A stretch of DNA of 64,000 nt from Pseudomonas sp. MN1F (GTDB lineage Bacteria > Pseudomonadota > Gammaproteobacteria > Pseudomonadales > Pseudomonadaceae). A model generated the notes under the pieces. It was given only the letters and a program-made list of their open reading frames with translations. It searched no databases and had not been told where the DNA came from. The translations under genes were made by a program, and so were the position numbers. Numbering within the stretch: position 1 is the first letter of the stretch; each line of letters begins with the position of its first letter. Below, piece after piece: positions 33,792 to 42,878 of this stretch. The stretch is from assembly GCF_009391885.1 (NCBI RefSeq), contig NZ_VZII01000003.1, forward strand, positions 1 to 64,000, in the 5' to 3' direction.

Positions 33792-36700
33792 TTAGCCTTC
33801 CACCTGGCTCCACTGCTTGCTCAATCTCTTGTCGGAAATCGGCACCTTGGTGCCCAACTGCTGGGCAAACAGCGACACCCGATACTCCTCCAGCAACCAG
33901 CGGTACAAGGTCAGTTGCTCATCGCGCTTGCCTTCCTGGGCATGCTTGTCGGCCCGTGCCTTGTATTGCGCCCACAGGTTGCCCAGCTCGCCGCTCCACA
34001 CCCGGTCCTTCTGCACCTGGGACCCCAGCTTCTCCAGGCGCAGCTCCACCGCCTTGAGGTAGCGCGGCAACTCCTTGAACCACACTGCCGGGGTCTCGCG
34101 CACGAAGCCCGGATAGACCAGGTTGGCCAGCTGTTGCTTGATGTCGTTCAGCGCCACCGCCTGACTCAGGTCGATCTTGCCCTTGAAGCGCTTCTGCAAG
34201 CCGTGCCACAGCGTGAGCACTTCCAGCGTCTGGCGGGCCAGGCGTTCGGCATATTCGGCCCAGCTGCCACGCTTGCGCTCGGCCAGCCCGGCCAGGGCTG
34301 CACCGTCCCGCGGCAAAGTGGCCTCACCGTCGAGGATGCAGCTGTCCAGACTCGCCAGCAGAATGTCCTCGACCAACGCTTCGACACGGCCCAGCTCGCG
34401 GTACAGCAGGCCCAGCTGGGTCAACCCCGGCAGCTTGCCGCGCAAGAATTTGGCAGGCTCGGCCAATTGCTGCAGCAACAGGCGCTGCAAGGCGCGACGG
34501 TGCTGGAACTCGGCTTCGGCCTGGGTCGAGAAGCGGCCTTCGCGCACGGTGCCGTTCTCTTCCACCAGCGCCGGGTACACGGTCATCGACAGGCCGGCGA
34601 TGCTCTGCTGGGCGGTCTGCTTGACCTCGCTGAAGGCCTTGGCCTGCACCGGCTGCTCGCTCTTCTCGGAACGCGGCACGGCCAACGCTGCCTGGCTGGC
34701 GGCGGCAAAGCGGGCGGTCAGCTCGGCCAGGTCACGGCCTTCGCCGAGGAACTTGCCCTGGCCATCGACCACTTCGATGTTCATGCGCAGGTGGCCTTCG
34801 ACCAGGTTGACCGACTCGGCCCAGGCCTCATCGGAAACCCGCGCGCCGGTCATGCGCAGCAACTCCTGGCCCAGTGCCTGGGGCAACGCGCCCTGGCCGA
34901 AGGTCATGCGCGCCAGCGAGGCCTTGACGAAGTCCGGCACCGGCACGAAGTTCTTGCGCAGGGCCTTGGGCAGGTTGCGCACCAGCGCCACGCACTTGGC
35001 TTCCAGCAGGCCCGGCACCAGCCACTCCAGGCGCTCGCCTGGCAGGCTCGGCAGCAACGGCGCCGGCACCCGCACGGTCACGCCGTCACGCGGGTGGCCC
35101 GGCTCGAAGTGATAGGTCAGCGGCAGGCGCAGCTCGCCCACCTGCATGCTGTCAGGGTACTGCGCGGCAGTGACTTCGCTGGCCTCGCGGGCCAACACGT
35201 CTTCTTCGCGCATGATCAGCAGGTTCGGGTCCTTCTGGCTGGTCATGCGGTACCAGGCATCGAAGGTCGCGGTCTGATGAATCTCCGCTGGCAAGCGTGC
35301 TTCGTAGAAGGCGTAGAGGGTTTCTTCATCGGCGAGAATGTCGCGCCGACGGGCCTTGGCCTCCAGCTCGTCGAGCTGTTCGAGCAGGCGCTTGTTCGCG
35401 GCCAGGCATTTGGCCTTCGACTGGATTTCACCGCCAACCAGGCCCTCGCGAATGAACAGTTCACGCGAGGTGACCGGGTCGATCGGGCCAAAGTGCACCG
35501 GGCGGCGACCGACCAGGATCAGGCCATACAGGGTGATCTGCTCATAGGCCACCACTTGCCCGCGCTTTTTCTCCCAGTGCGGCTCGAAGTGGTTCTTCTT
35601 GATCAGGTGGGTGGCCAGCGGCTCGATCCAGTCAGGCTCGATCCTGGCGACCATGCGCGCATACAGCTTGGTGGTTTCTACCAGTTCGGCGGCCATCACC
35701 CACTGCGGGCGCTTGCGGCCGATGCCGGAAGACGGATGCACCCAGAAGCGCCGCTGGCGGGCTCCCTGGTAATCGCCCTCTTCGGTCTTGTGGCCGATCT
35801 GGCTGAGCAGGCCGCTGAGGATTGCCTTGTGCACCTTCTGATAGTCGGACGGCTCTTTGTTGACCGTCAGTTGCAATTCGCGGCAGATCAGCGACAACTG
35901 GCGATGGGCATCGCGCCACTCGCGCAGGCGAAGATAGTTCAGGAAATTCTTGCGGCACCAGTTGCGCAGCGGGCTGGCCGTGAGCGCCTGGCGCTGCTCT
36001 TCGAAGCCCCGCCACAAATTGACCAGCGCAGCGAAATCGGTATCGGCGTCCTTCCACTGCGCATGGGCCTGGTCGGCGGCCTGCTGGCGCTCCGGTGGGC
36101 GCTCGCGTGGGTCTTGCACCGACAGTGCACTGGTGACGATCAGCACTTCCTGCAGGCTGCCCTGGCGCGCACCTTCGAGCAGCATACGGCCCAGCCGCGG
36201 GTCGATCGGCAGGCGCGCCAGTTGGCGGCCGATCGGCGTCAGCTGGTTCTCGCGGTTGACCGCCGACAGCTCCTGCAACAGGTTGAAGCCGTCACTGATA
36301 GCCTTGCCATCTGGCGGCTCGATGAACGGGAAGGCATCGATCGCGCCCAGGCGCAGGTGCAGCATCTGCAGGATCACCGCCGCCAGGTTGGTGCGCAGGA
36401 TCTCGGGGTCGGTGAAGGCCGGTCGGCCGTTGAAGTCTTCTTCGCTGTACAGCCGAATGCAGATGCCCGGCTCGACCCGGCCGCAACGGCCCTTGCGCTG
36501 GTTGGCACTGGCCTGGGACACGGCCTCGATCGGCAGGCGCTGGACCTTGGCGCGGTAGCTGTAACGGCTGATGCGCGCGGTGCCGGTGTCGATCACGTAA
36601 CGGATGCCGGGCACAGTCAGCGAGGTTTCTGCGACGTTGGTGGCGAGCACCACGCGGCGCCCGGTGTGTGACTGGAAAATGCGCTGCTGCTCGGCCGGCG

Positions 36701-37697
36701 ACAGGCGCGCATACAGCGGCAGGATCTCGGTGTGGCGCAGTTGCGCCTTGCGCAGAATCTCTGCGGCATCGCGGATTTCCCGCTCGCCCGGGAGGAACAC
36801 CAGCACATCACCGGGGCCTTTGCCCACGCTGCGCTCGTGCTGGGCGATCTCGTCGAGGGTGGCGAGGATCGCCTGGTCGACGGTCAGGTCGTCCTCGACC
36901 TGGTTGCCCTCCTCGTCCTGTTCGCTGGTCAGCGGGCGATACCAGGTTTCAACCGGGAAGGTACGCCCGGACACCTCGATGATCGGCGCGTTGTCGAAGT
37001 GCTTGGAAAAGCGCTCCAGGTCGATGGTCGCCGAGGTGATGATCAGCTTCAGGTCCGGGCGGCGGTGCAGCAGGGTTTTCAGGTAGCCGAGCAGGAAGTC
37101 GATGTTCAGGCTGCGCTCGTGGGCTTCGTCGACGATGATCGTGTCGTAGCGTTCGAGAAAACGGTCGTGCTGGGTTTCGGCCAGGAGGATGCCGTCGGTC
37201 ATCAGCTTGACCAGGGTGTTGGCATCGCTCTGGTCTTCGAATCGCACCTGGTAGCCGACCAGCCCACCCAATGGCGTGCCGAGCTCTTCGGCAACCCGTG
37301 CGGCAACACTGCGCGCAGCAATGCGCCGCGGCTGGGTATGGGCGATCAGGCCATGGCTGCCACGGCCCAGTTCCAGGCAAATCTTCGGCAACTGGGTCGT
37401 CTTGCCCGAACCGGTTTCGCCGGCGATCACCAGCACCTGGTTTTCAGCCAGGGCTTTCTTGATCTCGTCACGCTTGGCGGCAATCGGCAGGCTGTCATCG
37501 TAGCGGATCTGCGGCACGCTGTTCTGACGTGCGGTGACCTGGGCGCAGGATGCCTGGACCTTTTCCACCCACTGCGCCAGCTTGGCCTCGTCGGGGCGCT
37601 TGCGCAGTTCATGCAGCTGCCGGCGCAGGCGGTGGCGCTCGGCGATCATGGCGTGGTCGAGGTTTTGCAGCAGTTTGTCGATGGCTTGGTCAGTCAT
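33792..37697 (-). CDS. hrpA: ATP-dependent RNA helicase HrpA
   Basis: This 1301-residue DEAH-box helicase matches E. coli HrpA in length. Motif I is GETGSGKTT, motif II DEAH (VDEAHERSLN), motif III SAT, motif VI QRKGRCGRVEPG. The helicase-associated, OB-fold and long C-terminal DUF3418 regions follow. In E. coli it rescues stalled ribosomes and processes some mRNAs. The start is ATG 37697 (MTDQAIDKLLQNL); frame upstream is open but unsupported. It is a single gene between two palindrome-bearing gaps. Confidence 0.95.
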   Translation of the reverse strand: MTDQAIDKLLQNLDHAMIAERHRLRRQLHELRKRPDEAKLAQWVEKVQASCAQVTARQNSVPQIRYDDSLPIAAKRDEIKKALAENQVLVIAGETGSGKTTQLPKICLELGRGSHGLIAHTQPRRIAARSVAARVAEELGTPLGGLVGYQVRFEDQSDANTLVKLMTDGILLAETQHDRFLERYDTIIVDEAHERSLNIDFLLGYLKTLLHRRPDLKLIITSATIDLERFSKHFDNAPIIEVSGRTFPVETWYRPLTSEQDEEGNQVEDDLTVDQAILATLDEIAQHERSVGKGPGDVLVFLPGEREIRDAAEILRKAQLRHTEILPLYARLSPAEQQRIFQSHTGRRVVLATNVAETSLTVPGIRYVIDTGTARISRYSYRAKVQRLPIEAVSQASANQRKGRCGRVEPGICIRLYSEEDFNGRPAFTDPEILRTNLAAVILQMLHLRLGAIDAFPFIEPPDGKAISDGFNLLQELSAVNRENQLTPIGRQLARLPIDPRLGRMLLEGARQGSLQEVLIVTSALSVQDPRERPPERQQAADQAHAQWKDADTDFAALVNLWRGFEEQRQALTASPLRNWCRKNFLNYLRLREWRDAHRQLSLICRELQLTVNKEPSDYQKVHKAILSGLLSQIGHKTEEGDYQGARQRRFWVHPSSGIGRKRPQWVMAAELVETTKLYARMVARIEPDWIEPLATHLIKKNHFEPHWEKKRGQVVAYEQITLYGLILVGRRPVHFGPIDPVTSRELFIREGLVGGEIQSKAKCLAANKRLLEQLDELEAKARRRDILADEETLYAFYEARLPAEIHQTATFDAWYRMTSQKDPNLLIMREEDVLAREASEVTAAQYPDSMQVGELRLPLTYHFEPGHPRDGVTVRVPAPLLPSLPGERLEWLVPGLLEAKCVALVRNLPKALRKNFVPVPDFVKASLARMTFGQGALPQALGQELLRMTGARVSDEAWAESVNLVEGHLRMNIEVVDGQGKFLGEGRDLAELTARFAAASQAALAVPRSEKSEQPVQAKAFSEVKQTAQQSIAGLSMTVYPALVEENGTVREGRFSTQAEAEFQHRRALQRLLLQQLAEPAKFLRGKLPGLTQLGLLYRELGRVEALVEDILLASLDSCILDGEATLPRDGAALAGLAERKRGSWAEYAERLARQTLEVLTLWHGLQKRFKGKIDLSQAVALNDIKQQLANLVYPGFVRETPAVWFKELPRYLKAVELRLEKLGSQVQKDRVWSGELGNLWAQYKARADKHAQEGKRDEQLTLYRWLLEEYRVSLFAQQLGTKVPISDKRLSKQWSQVEG

Positions 37698-38106
37698 GGG
37701 GCTTTTTAGTGATGCAGGTGGGCCTGCTTTTTCATGATCGGCATTCGAAGGATGCGCGATTGTCGCAGATTTGCCGGCTCTCTGCTGGCTGGACGAATGT
37801 TTAGCCAGGAGCGATGTGAAGGTTGCCATTCACTGCTTTAATCAACCTTACGCCGCATGTGAGTATCAAAGGCATGACTCCCGTCCAGACCATCGCCCCA
37901 CCGTCGCCCCGCCCTTCGCTCGCGAAGGCCCGGTCCCGCGCCGGTGAAAATCCGCTGGTCCACATCATTCTCGCCTTCTGGGCCCTGTGGCACTGCCGCC
38001 ACGCACGCCCACCAGATTTCTCGCTCACGCCCTTGTGACCCAACTCGGCCGCAGCCCGGCCGTTTGACTCAAGTGGACCGCGCCTGCGCGCCGGTCCCGT
38101 GCGCCT
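37698..38106. other. Gap upstream of the glutamine-synthetase-like gene, with a possible short frame
   Basis: This 409-bp gap lies between divergent genes. The only candidate is an open frame at 37874-38038 (ATG start, 54 codons) whose middle NPLVHIILAFWALWHC is hydrophobic enough for one membrane helix. No ribosome site precedes it, and the proline-rich start looks like composition. No clear operator or terminator was found. Promoters for hrpA and the downstream gene should lie here. Confidence 0.4.
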
Positions 38107-39486
38107 GTGAGCGAATCGATCATGCACTTTGCACCTGTAGAGCACGCCAGCCGTTTCCTGGCCGAAAACCCTGATATCGAACTGTTCGAACTGTTCATCC
38201 TCGACGCCAACGGTGTGCCACGCGGCAAGCTGCTGCACCGTGAGGAACTGCTGGCGGTGTACCAGAGCGGCCGCCCGCTGCCCAGCACCATCCTCGGCCT
38301 GACCCTCAATGGCGACGACGTGGAAAACTCCGGCCTGGTCTGGGATGTCGGCGACATCGACTGCCGCGCCTACCCGCTGGAAGGCAGCCTGGTGCGCCTG
38401 CCCTGGCGCCGTGTGCCAACTGCCGCCGTGCAGGTCAGCATGCACCCGAGCGAAGGCCTGCCTGCCAGTGTCGCCGACCCGCGCCACGTACTGCTGCGCA
38501 CCATCGAAGCGCTCAAGGCTGACGGTTACCACCCGGTAATGGCCTGCGAGCTGGAGTTCTACCTGCTCGACCAGCAGCGCGATGCCCAGGGCCGCCCGCA
38601 ACCGGCACTGGACAACGACGGTGGCCGGCCACGCACTACCCAGGTTTACGGCCTGCGTGAACTGGAACAGATCGAGCCCTTCCTCGCCGACCTGTATGCC
38701 GCCTGCAAAGCCCAGGGCATCCCGGCGCGCACGGCGATCTCGGAGTATGCCCCGGGTCAGGTAGAAATCACCCTGGAGCATGGCGATGCGCTGGAGGCGA
38801 TGGACCAGGCGGTGCGCTACAAACGCCTGGTCAAAGGCGTGGCCCATGCCCATGGCATGCAGGCCTGCTTCATGGCCAAGCCCTTCGCGCAACTGGCCGG
38901 CACCGGCATGCACATGCACCTGAGCCTGGCCGACAGCGCCGGCAACAACCTGTTCGCCAGCGAAGACAAGGCCGGTACCCCGCTGCTGCGCCAGGCAGTG
39001 GCCGGCATGCTCCGCCACTTGCGTGACTCGCTGCTGCTGTTCTGCCCCAACGCCAACTCGTTCCGCCGCTTCCAGGCCAACAGCTATGCCCCGCTGGCGC
39101 CGACCTGGGGTGTCGATAACCGCACCGTCAGCCTGCGCGTACCTGGCGGCCCGGCCAACAGCCGACACGTCGAGCACCGCATCTGTGGCGCCGATGCCAA
39201 CCCGTACCTGGCTGCCGCCGCCATTCTGGCCGCCAGCCATCGCGGCATCCGCGAGCAGCTGGACCCAGGTGCGCCGGTCGAAGGCAACGGCTATGCCCAG
39301 GCCACCGAGCACCTGCCCACCGACTGGCTGACCGCCCTCGATGCGCTGGAGCGCTCGCACTGGGCACGGGAAGCGCTCGGCGAGGCGTTTCTCGGCGTCT
39401 ACCTGAAGGTCAAGCGCGCCGAGTACCGCCAGTTCATGGCCGAAGTCAGCGAACAGGACTGGCGCTGGTACCTGCACCAGGCCTGA
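38107..39486 (+). CDS. Glutamine-synthetase-like enzyme, probable gamma-glutamyl-polyamine synthetase
   Basis: This 459-residue GS-fold ligase belongs to the PuuA type. Motifs include CELEFYLLD (metal/glutamate), GTGMHMHLSL, NSFRRFQANSYAPLAPTWGVDNRTVSLRV and HRICGADANPYLA. It would attach glutamate to an amine such as putrescine with ATP. It is followed 30 bp later by an FAD oxidoreductase of the PuuB kind, giving the first two steps of the gamma-glutamyl pathway. The start is GTG 38107; ATG 38122 (454 aa) is as likely, since neither has a strong ribosome site. The exact amine is unknown. Confidence 0.85.
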   Translation: MSESIMHFAPVEHASRFLAENPDIELFELFILDANGVPRGKLLHREELLAVYQSGRPLPSTILGLTLNGDDVENSGLVWDVGDIDCRAYPLEGSLVRLPWRRVPTAAVQVSMHPSEGLPASVADPRHVLLRTIEALKADGYHPVMACELEFYLLDQQRDAQGRPQPALDNDGGRPRTTQVYGLRELEQIEPFLADLYAACKAQGIPARTAISEYAPGQVEITLEHGDALEAMDQAVRYKRLVKGVAHAHGMQACFMAKPFAQLAGTGMHMHLSLADSAGNNLFASEDKAGTPLLRQAVAGMLRHLRDSLLLFCPNANSFRRFQANSYAPLAPTWGVDNRTVSLRVPGGPANSRHVEHRICGADANPYLAAAAILAASHRGIREQLDPGAPVEGNGYAQATEHLPTDWLTALDALERSHWAREALGEAFLGVYLKVKRAEYRQFMAEVSEQDWRWYLHQA

Positions 39487-39516
39487 GCCTTACCCTATTC
39501 AGCACAAGGAACACCC

Positions 39517-40824
39517 ATGAACGCAGCATTGAACAACGGCCCGGCCCAGCGTGCGCCGTCCTATTACAGCGCCTCGCTGAACGACCACACCGAGTACCCG
39601 CAACTCAAGGGCACGGTGCAGGTCGACGTGGCGATCATCGGCGGAGGTTTCACTGGCGTGGCCACCGCGGTGGAACTGGCCGAGCGCGGCCTGAAGGTGG
39701 CTATCGTCGAGACCAACCGGATTGGCTGGGGTGCCAGCGGGCGCAACGGCGGCCAGGTCACCGGTAGCCTGTCGGGTGACGAGGCCATGCGTACGCAGAT
39801 GCGCAAGCACCTGGGCGCCGAGGTCGATGATTTCATCTGGCACCTGCGCTGGCGTGGGCACCAGGTCATCGAGCAGCGGGTCGAGCGCTACGGCATCGAC
39901 TGCGACCTCAAGCGCGGCCATCTGCATGCGGCGATGAAACCTTCACACCTGGAGGAGCTGCGCAGCTTCCAGGCAGAGGCTGAACGCCGCGGCATGGGCG
40001 ACCAGGTGCAACTGCTTGACCGCAACGGCGTTGCCGGGCACCTGCAGAGCCCGTTGTACCTGGGCGCGCTGAAGAACCTGCGCAACCTGCACCTGCACCC
40101 GCTCAACCTGTGCCTGGGCGAAGCCCGCGCCGCCCACAGCCTGGGCGCGCTGATTTTCGAGAATTCCGAAGTGCTGGACATCGTCCATGGCCCACGCCCG
40201 GCGGTCGTCACCGCCCACGGGCGGGTCGAAGCGCGCCAGGTGATGCTCGCCGGTGACGTCTACCACAAGCTGGAAAAGCGCCAGCTCAAGGGCAAGATCT
40301 TCCCGGCCATGGGCGGCATCGTCACCACCGCCCCGCTGGGCGAACTGGCAGAGCAGATCAACCCGCAGGACCTGGCGGTGTACGACTGCCGCTTCGTGCT
40401 CGACTACTACCGCCTGACGGCCGACAAGCGCCTGCTGTTCGGCGGCGGTGCCAACTACTCGGGCAAGGATTCGCGTGATATCGAAGGCGAGCTGCGCCCG
40501 TGCATCGAGCGCACCTTCCCGGCGCTCAAGGGCGTGCCGATCGAGTTCCAGTGGAGCTGCGCGATGGGCATCGTGGTCAACCGCATCCCGCAACTGGGCA
40601 AGCTGTCGGACAACGTGTGGTACTGCCAGGGCTATTCCGGGCACGGCATCGCCACCAGCCACATCATGGGTGAGATCATGGCCGAGGCACTGACCGGCAC
40701 GCTGGAGAAGTTCGACACCTTCGCGCAGTGCAAGCACGTGCGGGTGCCGATGGGGGACTTGTTGGGCAATCCGCTGCTGGCGGCGGGGATGTGGTACTAC
40801 CAGATGCTGGAAAAACTGCGCTGA
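39517..40824 (+). CDS. FAD-dependent oxidoreductase, gamma-glutamylputrescine-oxidase-like
   Basis: This 435-residue DAO-family flavoenzyme has the dinucleotide fold DVAIIGGGFTGVATAVELAERG near residue 38 and the WGASGRNGGQ motif of the PuuB/OrdL group. The C-terminal FAD contact region is CQGYSGHGIATSHIMGE. It likely oxidises the gamma-glutamyl amine made by the upstream enzyme to an aldehyde. The start is ATG 39517 with AAGGA upstream, 30 bp after the GS-like gene. No puuC or puuD homologue is present here. Confidence 0.87.
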   Translation: MNAALNNGPAQRAPSYYSASLNDHTEYPQLKGTVQVDVAIIGGGFTGVATAVELAERGLKVAIVETNRIGWGASGRNGGQVTGSLSGDEAMRTQMRKHLGAEVDDFIWHLRWRGHQVIEQRVERYGIDCDLKRGHLHAAMKPSHLEELRSFQAEAERRGMGDQVQLLDRNGVAGHLQSPLYLGALKNLRNLHLHPLNLCLGEARAAHSLGALIFENSEVLDIVHGPRPAVVTAHGRVEARQVMLAGDVYHKLEKRQLKGKIFPAMGGIVTTAPLGELAEQINPQDLAVYDCRFVLDYYRLTADKRLLFGGGANYSGKDSRDIEGELRPCIERTFPALKGVPIEFQWSCAMGIVVNRIPQLGKLSDNVWYCQGYSGHGIATSHIMGEIMAEALTGTLEKFDTFAQCKHVRVPMGDLLGNPLLAAGMWYYQMLEKLR

Positions 40825-40830
40825 CGGCAA

Positions 40831-40865
40831 TGGCCCCTTCGCGGGACAAGTTCGCGAAGGGGCCA
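40831..40865. terminator. REP-like hairpin between convergent genes
   Basis: A perfect 13-bp stem (TGGCCCCTTCGCG with 40853-40865) lies between the oxidoreductase stop and the fadD stop. It contains the CCTTCGCGGG core of P. putida REP elements and may also terminate both genes. Confidence 0.75.
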
Positions 40866-40875
40866 ATGAGATGGA

Positions 40876-42573
40876 TCAGGCGATCTTCTTCAGCCCCTGC
40901 TTCTTCAGCTCTTCATCGCGCAGCTCACGACGCAGGATCTTGCCGACGTTGGTGGTCGGCAGCGCATCGCGGAACTCGATGTAACGCGGCACCTTGTAGC
41001 CGGTGACGTTGGCACGCATGTGCTCCATCACCTGCTCCTTGGTCACGGTCATGCCCGGCTTGACCACGATGAACACCTTGATCACTTCACCCGACTTCTC
41101 GTCCGGCACACCGATGGCTGCGCACTGCAGCACGCCCGGCAAGCCAGCGAGCACGTCTTCCAGCTCGTTGGGGTACACGTTGAAGCCCGAGACCAGGATC
41201 ATGTCTTTCTTGCGGTCGACGATGCGCATGTAGCCATCTGGCTGGATCAGCGCGATGTCGCCGGTCTTCAGCCAGCCGTCGCTGTCGAGGATCTCGGTGG
41301 TGGCGTCTTCACGCTGCCAGTAGCCCTTCATGACCTGCGGGCCCTTGACGCACAGCTCGCCGGTTTCGCCCAGCGCCAGCTCGTTGCCGGCGTCGTCGAT
41401 GACCTTGCACAGGGTCGATGGCACCGGGATGCCAATGGTGCCCACCTGGTTGGCCTCGGCTGGGTTCACCGCCGCCACCGGGCTGGTTTCGGTCATGCCG
41501 TAACCTTCGCAGATGGCGCAGCCGGTGACGCTCTTCCAGCGCTCGGCCACGCTCAGCTGCAGGGCCATGCCCCCGGACAGGGTGATTTTCAGCGCCGAGA
41601 AGTCCAGGGCGCGGAATGCCTCGTTGTTGCACAGGGCAACGAACAGCGTGTTGAGGCCGACGAAACCGCTGAACTTCCACTTGCCCAGTTCCTTGACCAT
41701 GGCCGGCAGGTCGCGCGGGTTGCTGATCAGCACGTTGTGGTTGCCGATCAGCATCATCGCCATGCAATGGAAGGTAAAGGCATAGATGTGGTACAGCGGC
41801 AGCGGGGTGATGAGGATCTCGCAGCCTTCCTTCAGGTTGGAGCCCATCAGCGCCCTGCACTGCAGCATGTTGGCCACCAGGTTGCGGTGGGTCAGCATCG
41901 CGCCCTTGGCCACGCCGGTGGTACCACCGGTGTACTGCAGCACGGCCACGTCGTTGGCTTGCGGGTTGGCTTCAGTGACCGGCTGGCCCTTGCCAAGCGC
42001 CAGGGTATCGTTGAAGCGCACGGCGCGCGGCAGGTTGTAGGCCGGCACCATCTTCTTCACGTACTTGATCACGCTGTTGATCAGCAGGCGCTTGAGCGGT
42101 GGCAGCAGGTCGGCCACTTCGGTGACGATGACGTGCTTGACCTGGGTCTTGGGCACCACCTTCTCGGCCAGGTGCGCCATGTTGGCCAGGCACACCAAAG
42201 CCTTGGCACCGGAGTCGTTGAACTGGTGCTCCATCTCCCGCACGGTATACAGTGGGTTGGTGTTGACCACGATCAGGCCGGCGCGCATGGCACCAAATAC
42301 CGCTACCGGGTATTGCAGGACATTGGGCAGCTGGACGGCAATGCGGTCACCTGGCTTGAGGTCGGTGTGCTGCTGCAGCCAGGCCGCGAAAGCGCCTGAC
42401 AGCGCATAGAGCTCGCCGTAGGTGATGGTCTTGCCCAGGTTGCTAAAGGCCGGTTTATTGGCAAAGCGTTGGCAGGATTGCTTGAGTACCGCCTGGATAT
42501 TGGGGAATTCGTCAGGATTGATTTCCGCCGTAATCCCGGCTGGGTATTTATCCTTCCAAAAATTTTCGATCAT
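40876..42573 (-). CDS. fadD: Long-chain acyl-CoA synthetase (upstream paralogue: FadD1-like)
   Basis: This 565-residue adenylate-forming enzyme activates fatty acids to acyl-CoA for beta-oxidation, at the inner membrane. Motifs are the phosphate loop YTGGTTGVAKGAM, YGMTETSP and the FACS signature GDIALIQPDGYMRIVDRKKDMILVSGF. The start is ATG 42573 behind GAAGGAG. It is transcribed after a second fadD (42873-44561) with a 299-bp gap holding a repeat. The order and pairing match the fadD1-fadD2 tandem of pseudomonads. Confidence 0.93.
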   Translation of the reverse strand: MIENFWKDKYPAGITAEINPDEFPNIQAVLKQSCQRFANKPAFSNLGKTITYGELYALSGAFAAWLQQHTDLKPGDRIAVQLPNVLQYPVAVFGAMRAGLIVVNTNPLYTVREMEHQFNDSGAKALVCLANMAHLAEKVVPKTQVKHVIVTEVADLLPPLKRLLINSVIKYVKKMVPAYNLPRAVRFNDTLALGKGQPVTEANPQANDVAVLQYTGGTTGVAKGAMLTHRNLVANMLQCRALMGSNLKEGCEILITPLPLYHIYAFTFHCMAMMLIGNHNVLISNPRDLPAMVKELGKWKFSGFVGLNTLFVALCNNEAFRALDFSALKITLSGGMALQLSVAERWKSVTGCAICEGYGMTETSPVAAVNPAEANQVGTIGIPVPSTLCKVIDDAGNELALGETGELCVKGPQVMKGYWQREDATTEILDSDGWLKTGDIALIQPDGYMRIVDRKKDMILVSGFNVYPNELEDVLAGLPGVLQCAAIGVPDEKSGEVIKVFIVVKPGMTVTKEQVMEHMRANVTGYKVPRYIEFRDALPTTNVGKILRRELRDEELKKQGLKKIA

Positions 42574-42785
42574 GGAAGCCCACTCCTTCAGCAACAGCGA
42601 AGTTCGATTCACGCGTCGATGCGTTTATTATTGATATGAGATGGCGGTTCGTTGCAAACCGAATCATCTGAAAGCGCGCCGAGAGTAACAGCTTTGTTTG
42701 GGGTCGCCTAGAGGCCAAGATCGGCCTCTCAGTCACAAAAATGACTCAATGAACAATATAAGTCATTTTTAGAGTAATTAACTTA

Positions 42786-42878
42786 AAGCTACGAGTTTCA
42801 AGCTTCAAGCGACAAGCTAGAGCGCGCCCGATGCTCTGACTTGCCGCTTGTAGCTTCATGCTTGAAGCTGCTTCAAGC
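42786..42878. repeat. Imperfect inverted repeat of AAGCTTCAAG units
   Basis: The left arm (from 42786) is made of AAGCTACGAG, TTCAAGCTTCAAGC and GACAAGCT. The right arm (to about 42878) is made of CTTGCCGCTTGTAGCTTC and ATGCTTGAAGC, in reverse. They can fold into a long imperfect hairpin with about 18 bases of loop. It fills the space between the fadD genes and overlaps the end of the upstream one. AAGCTTCAAG-type repeats are common in Pseudomonas intergenic DNA. Confidence 0.7.

Noticed and set aside
33675..36671. 998-codon open frame opposite hrpA
   Set aside because: Antisense shadow of a 1301-residue helicase with all motifs; Gln/Leu/Ala-rich translation with no recognisable domain.
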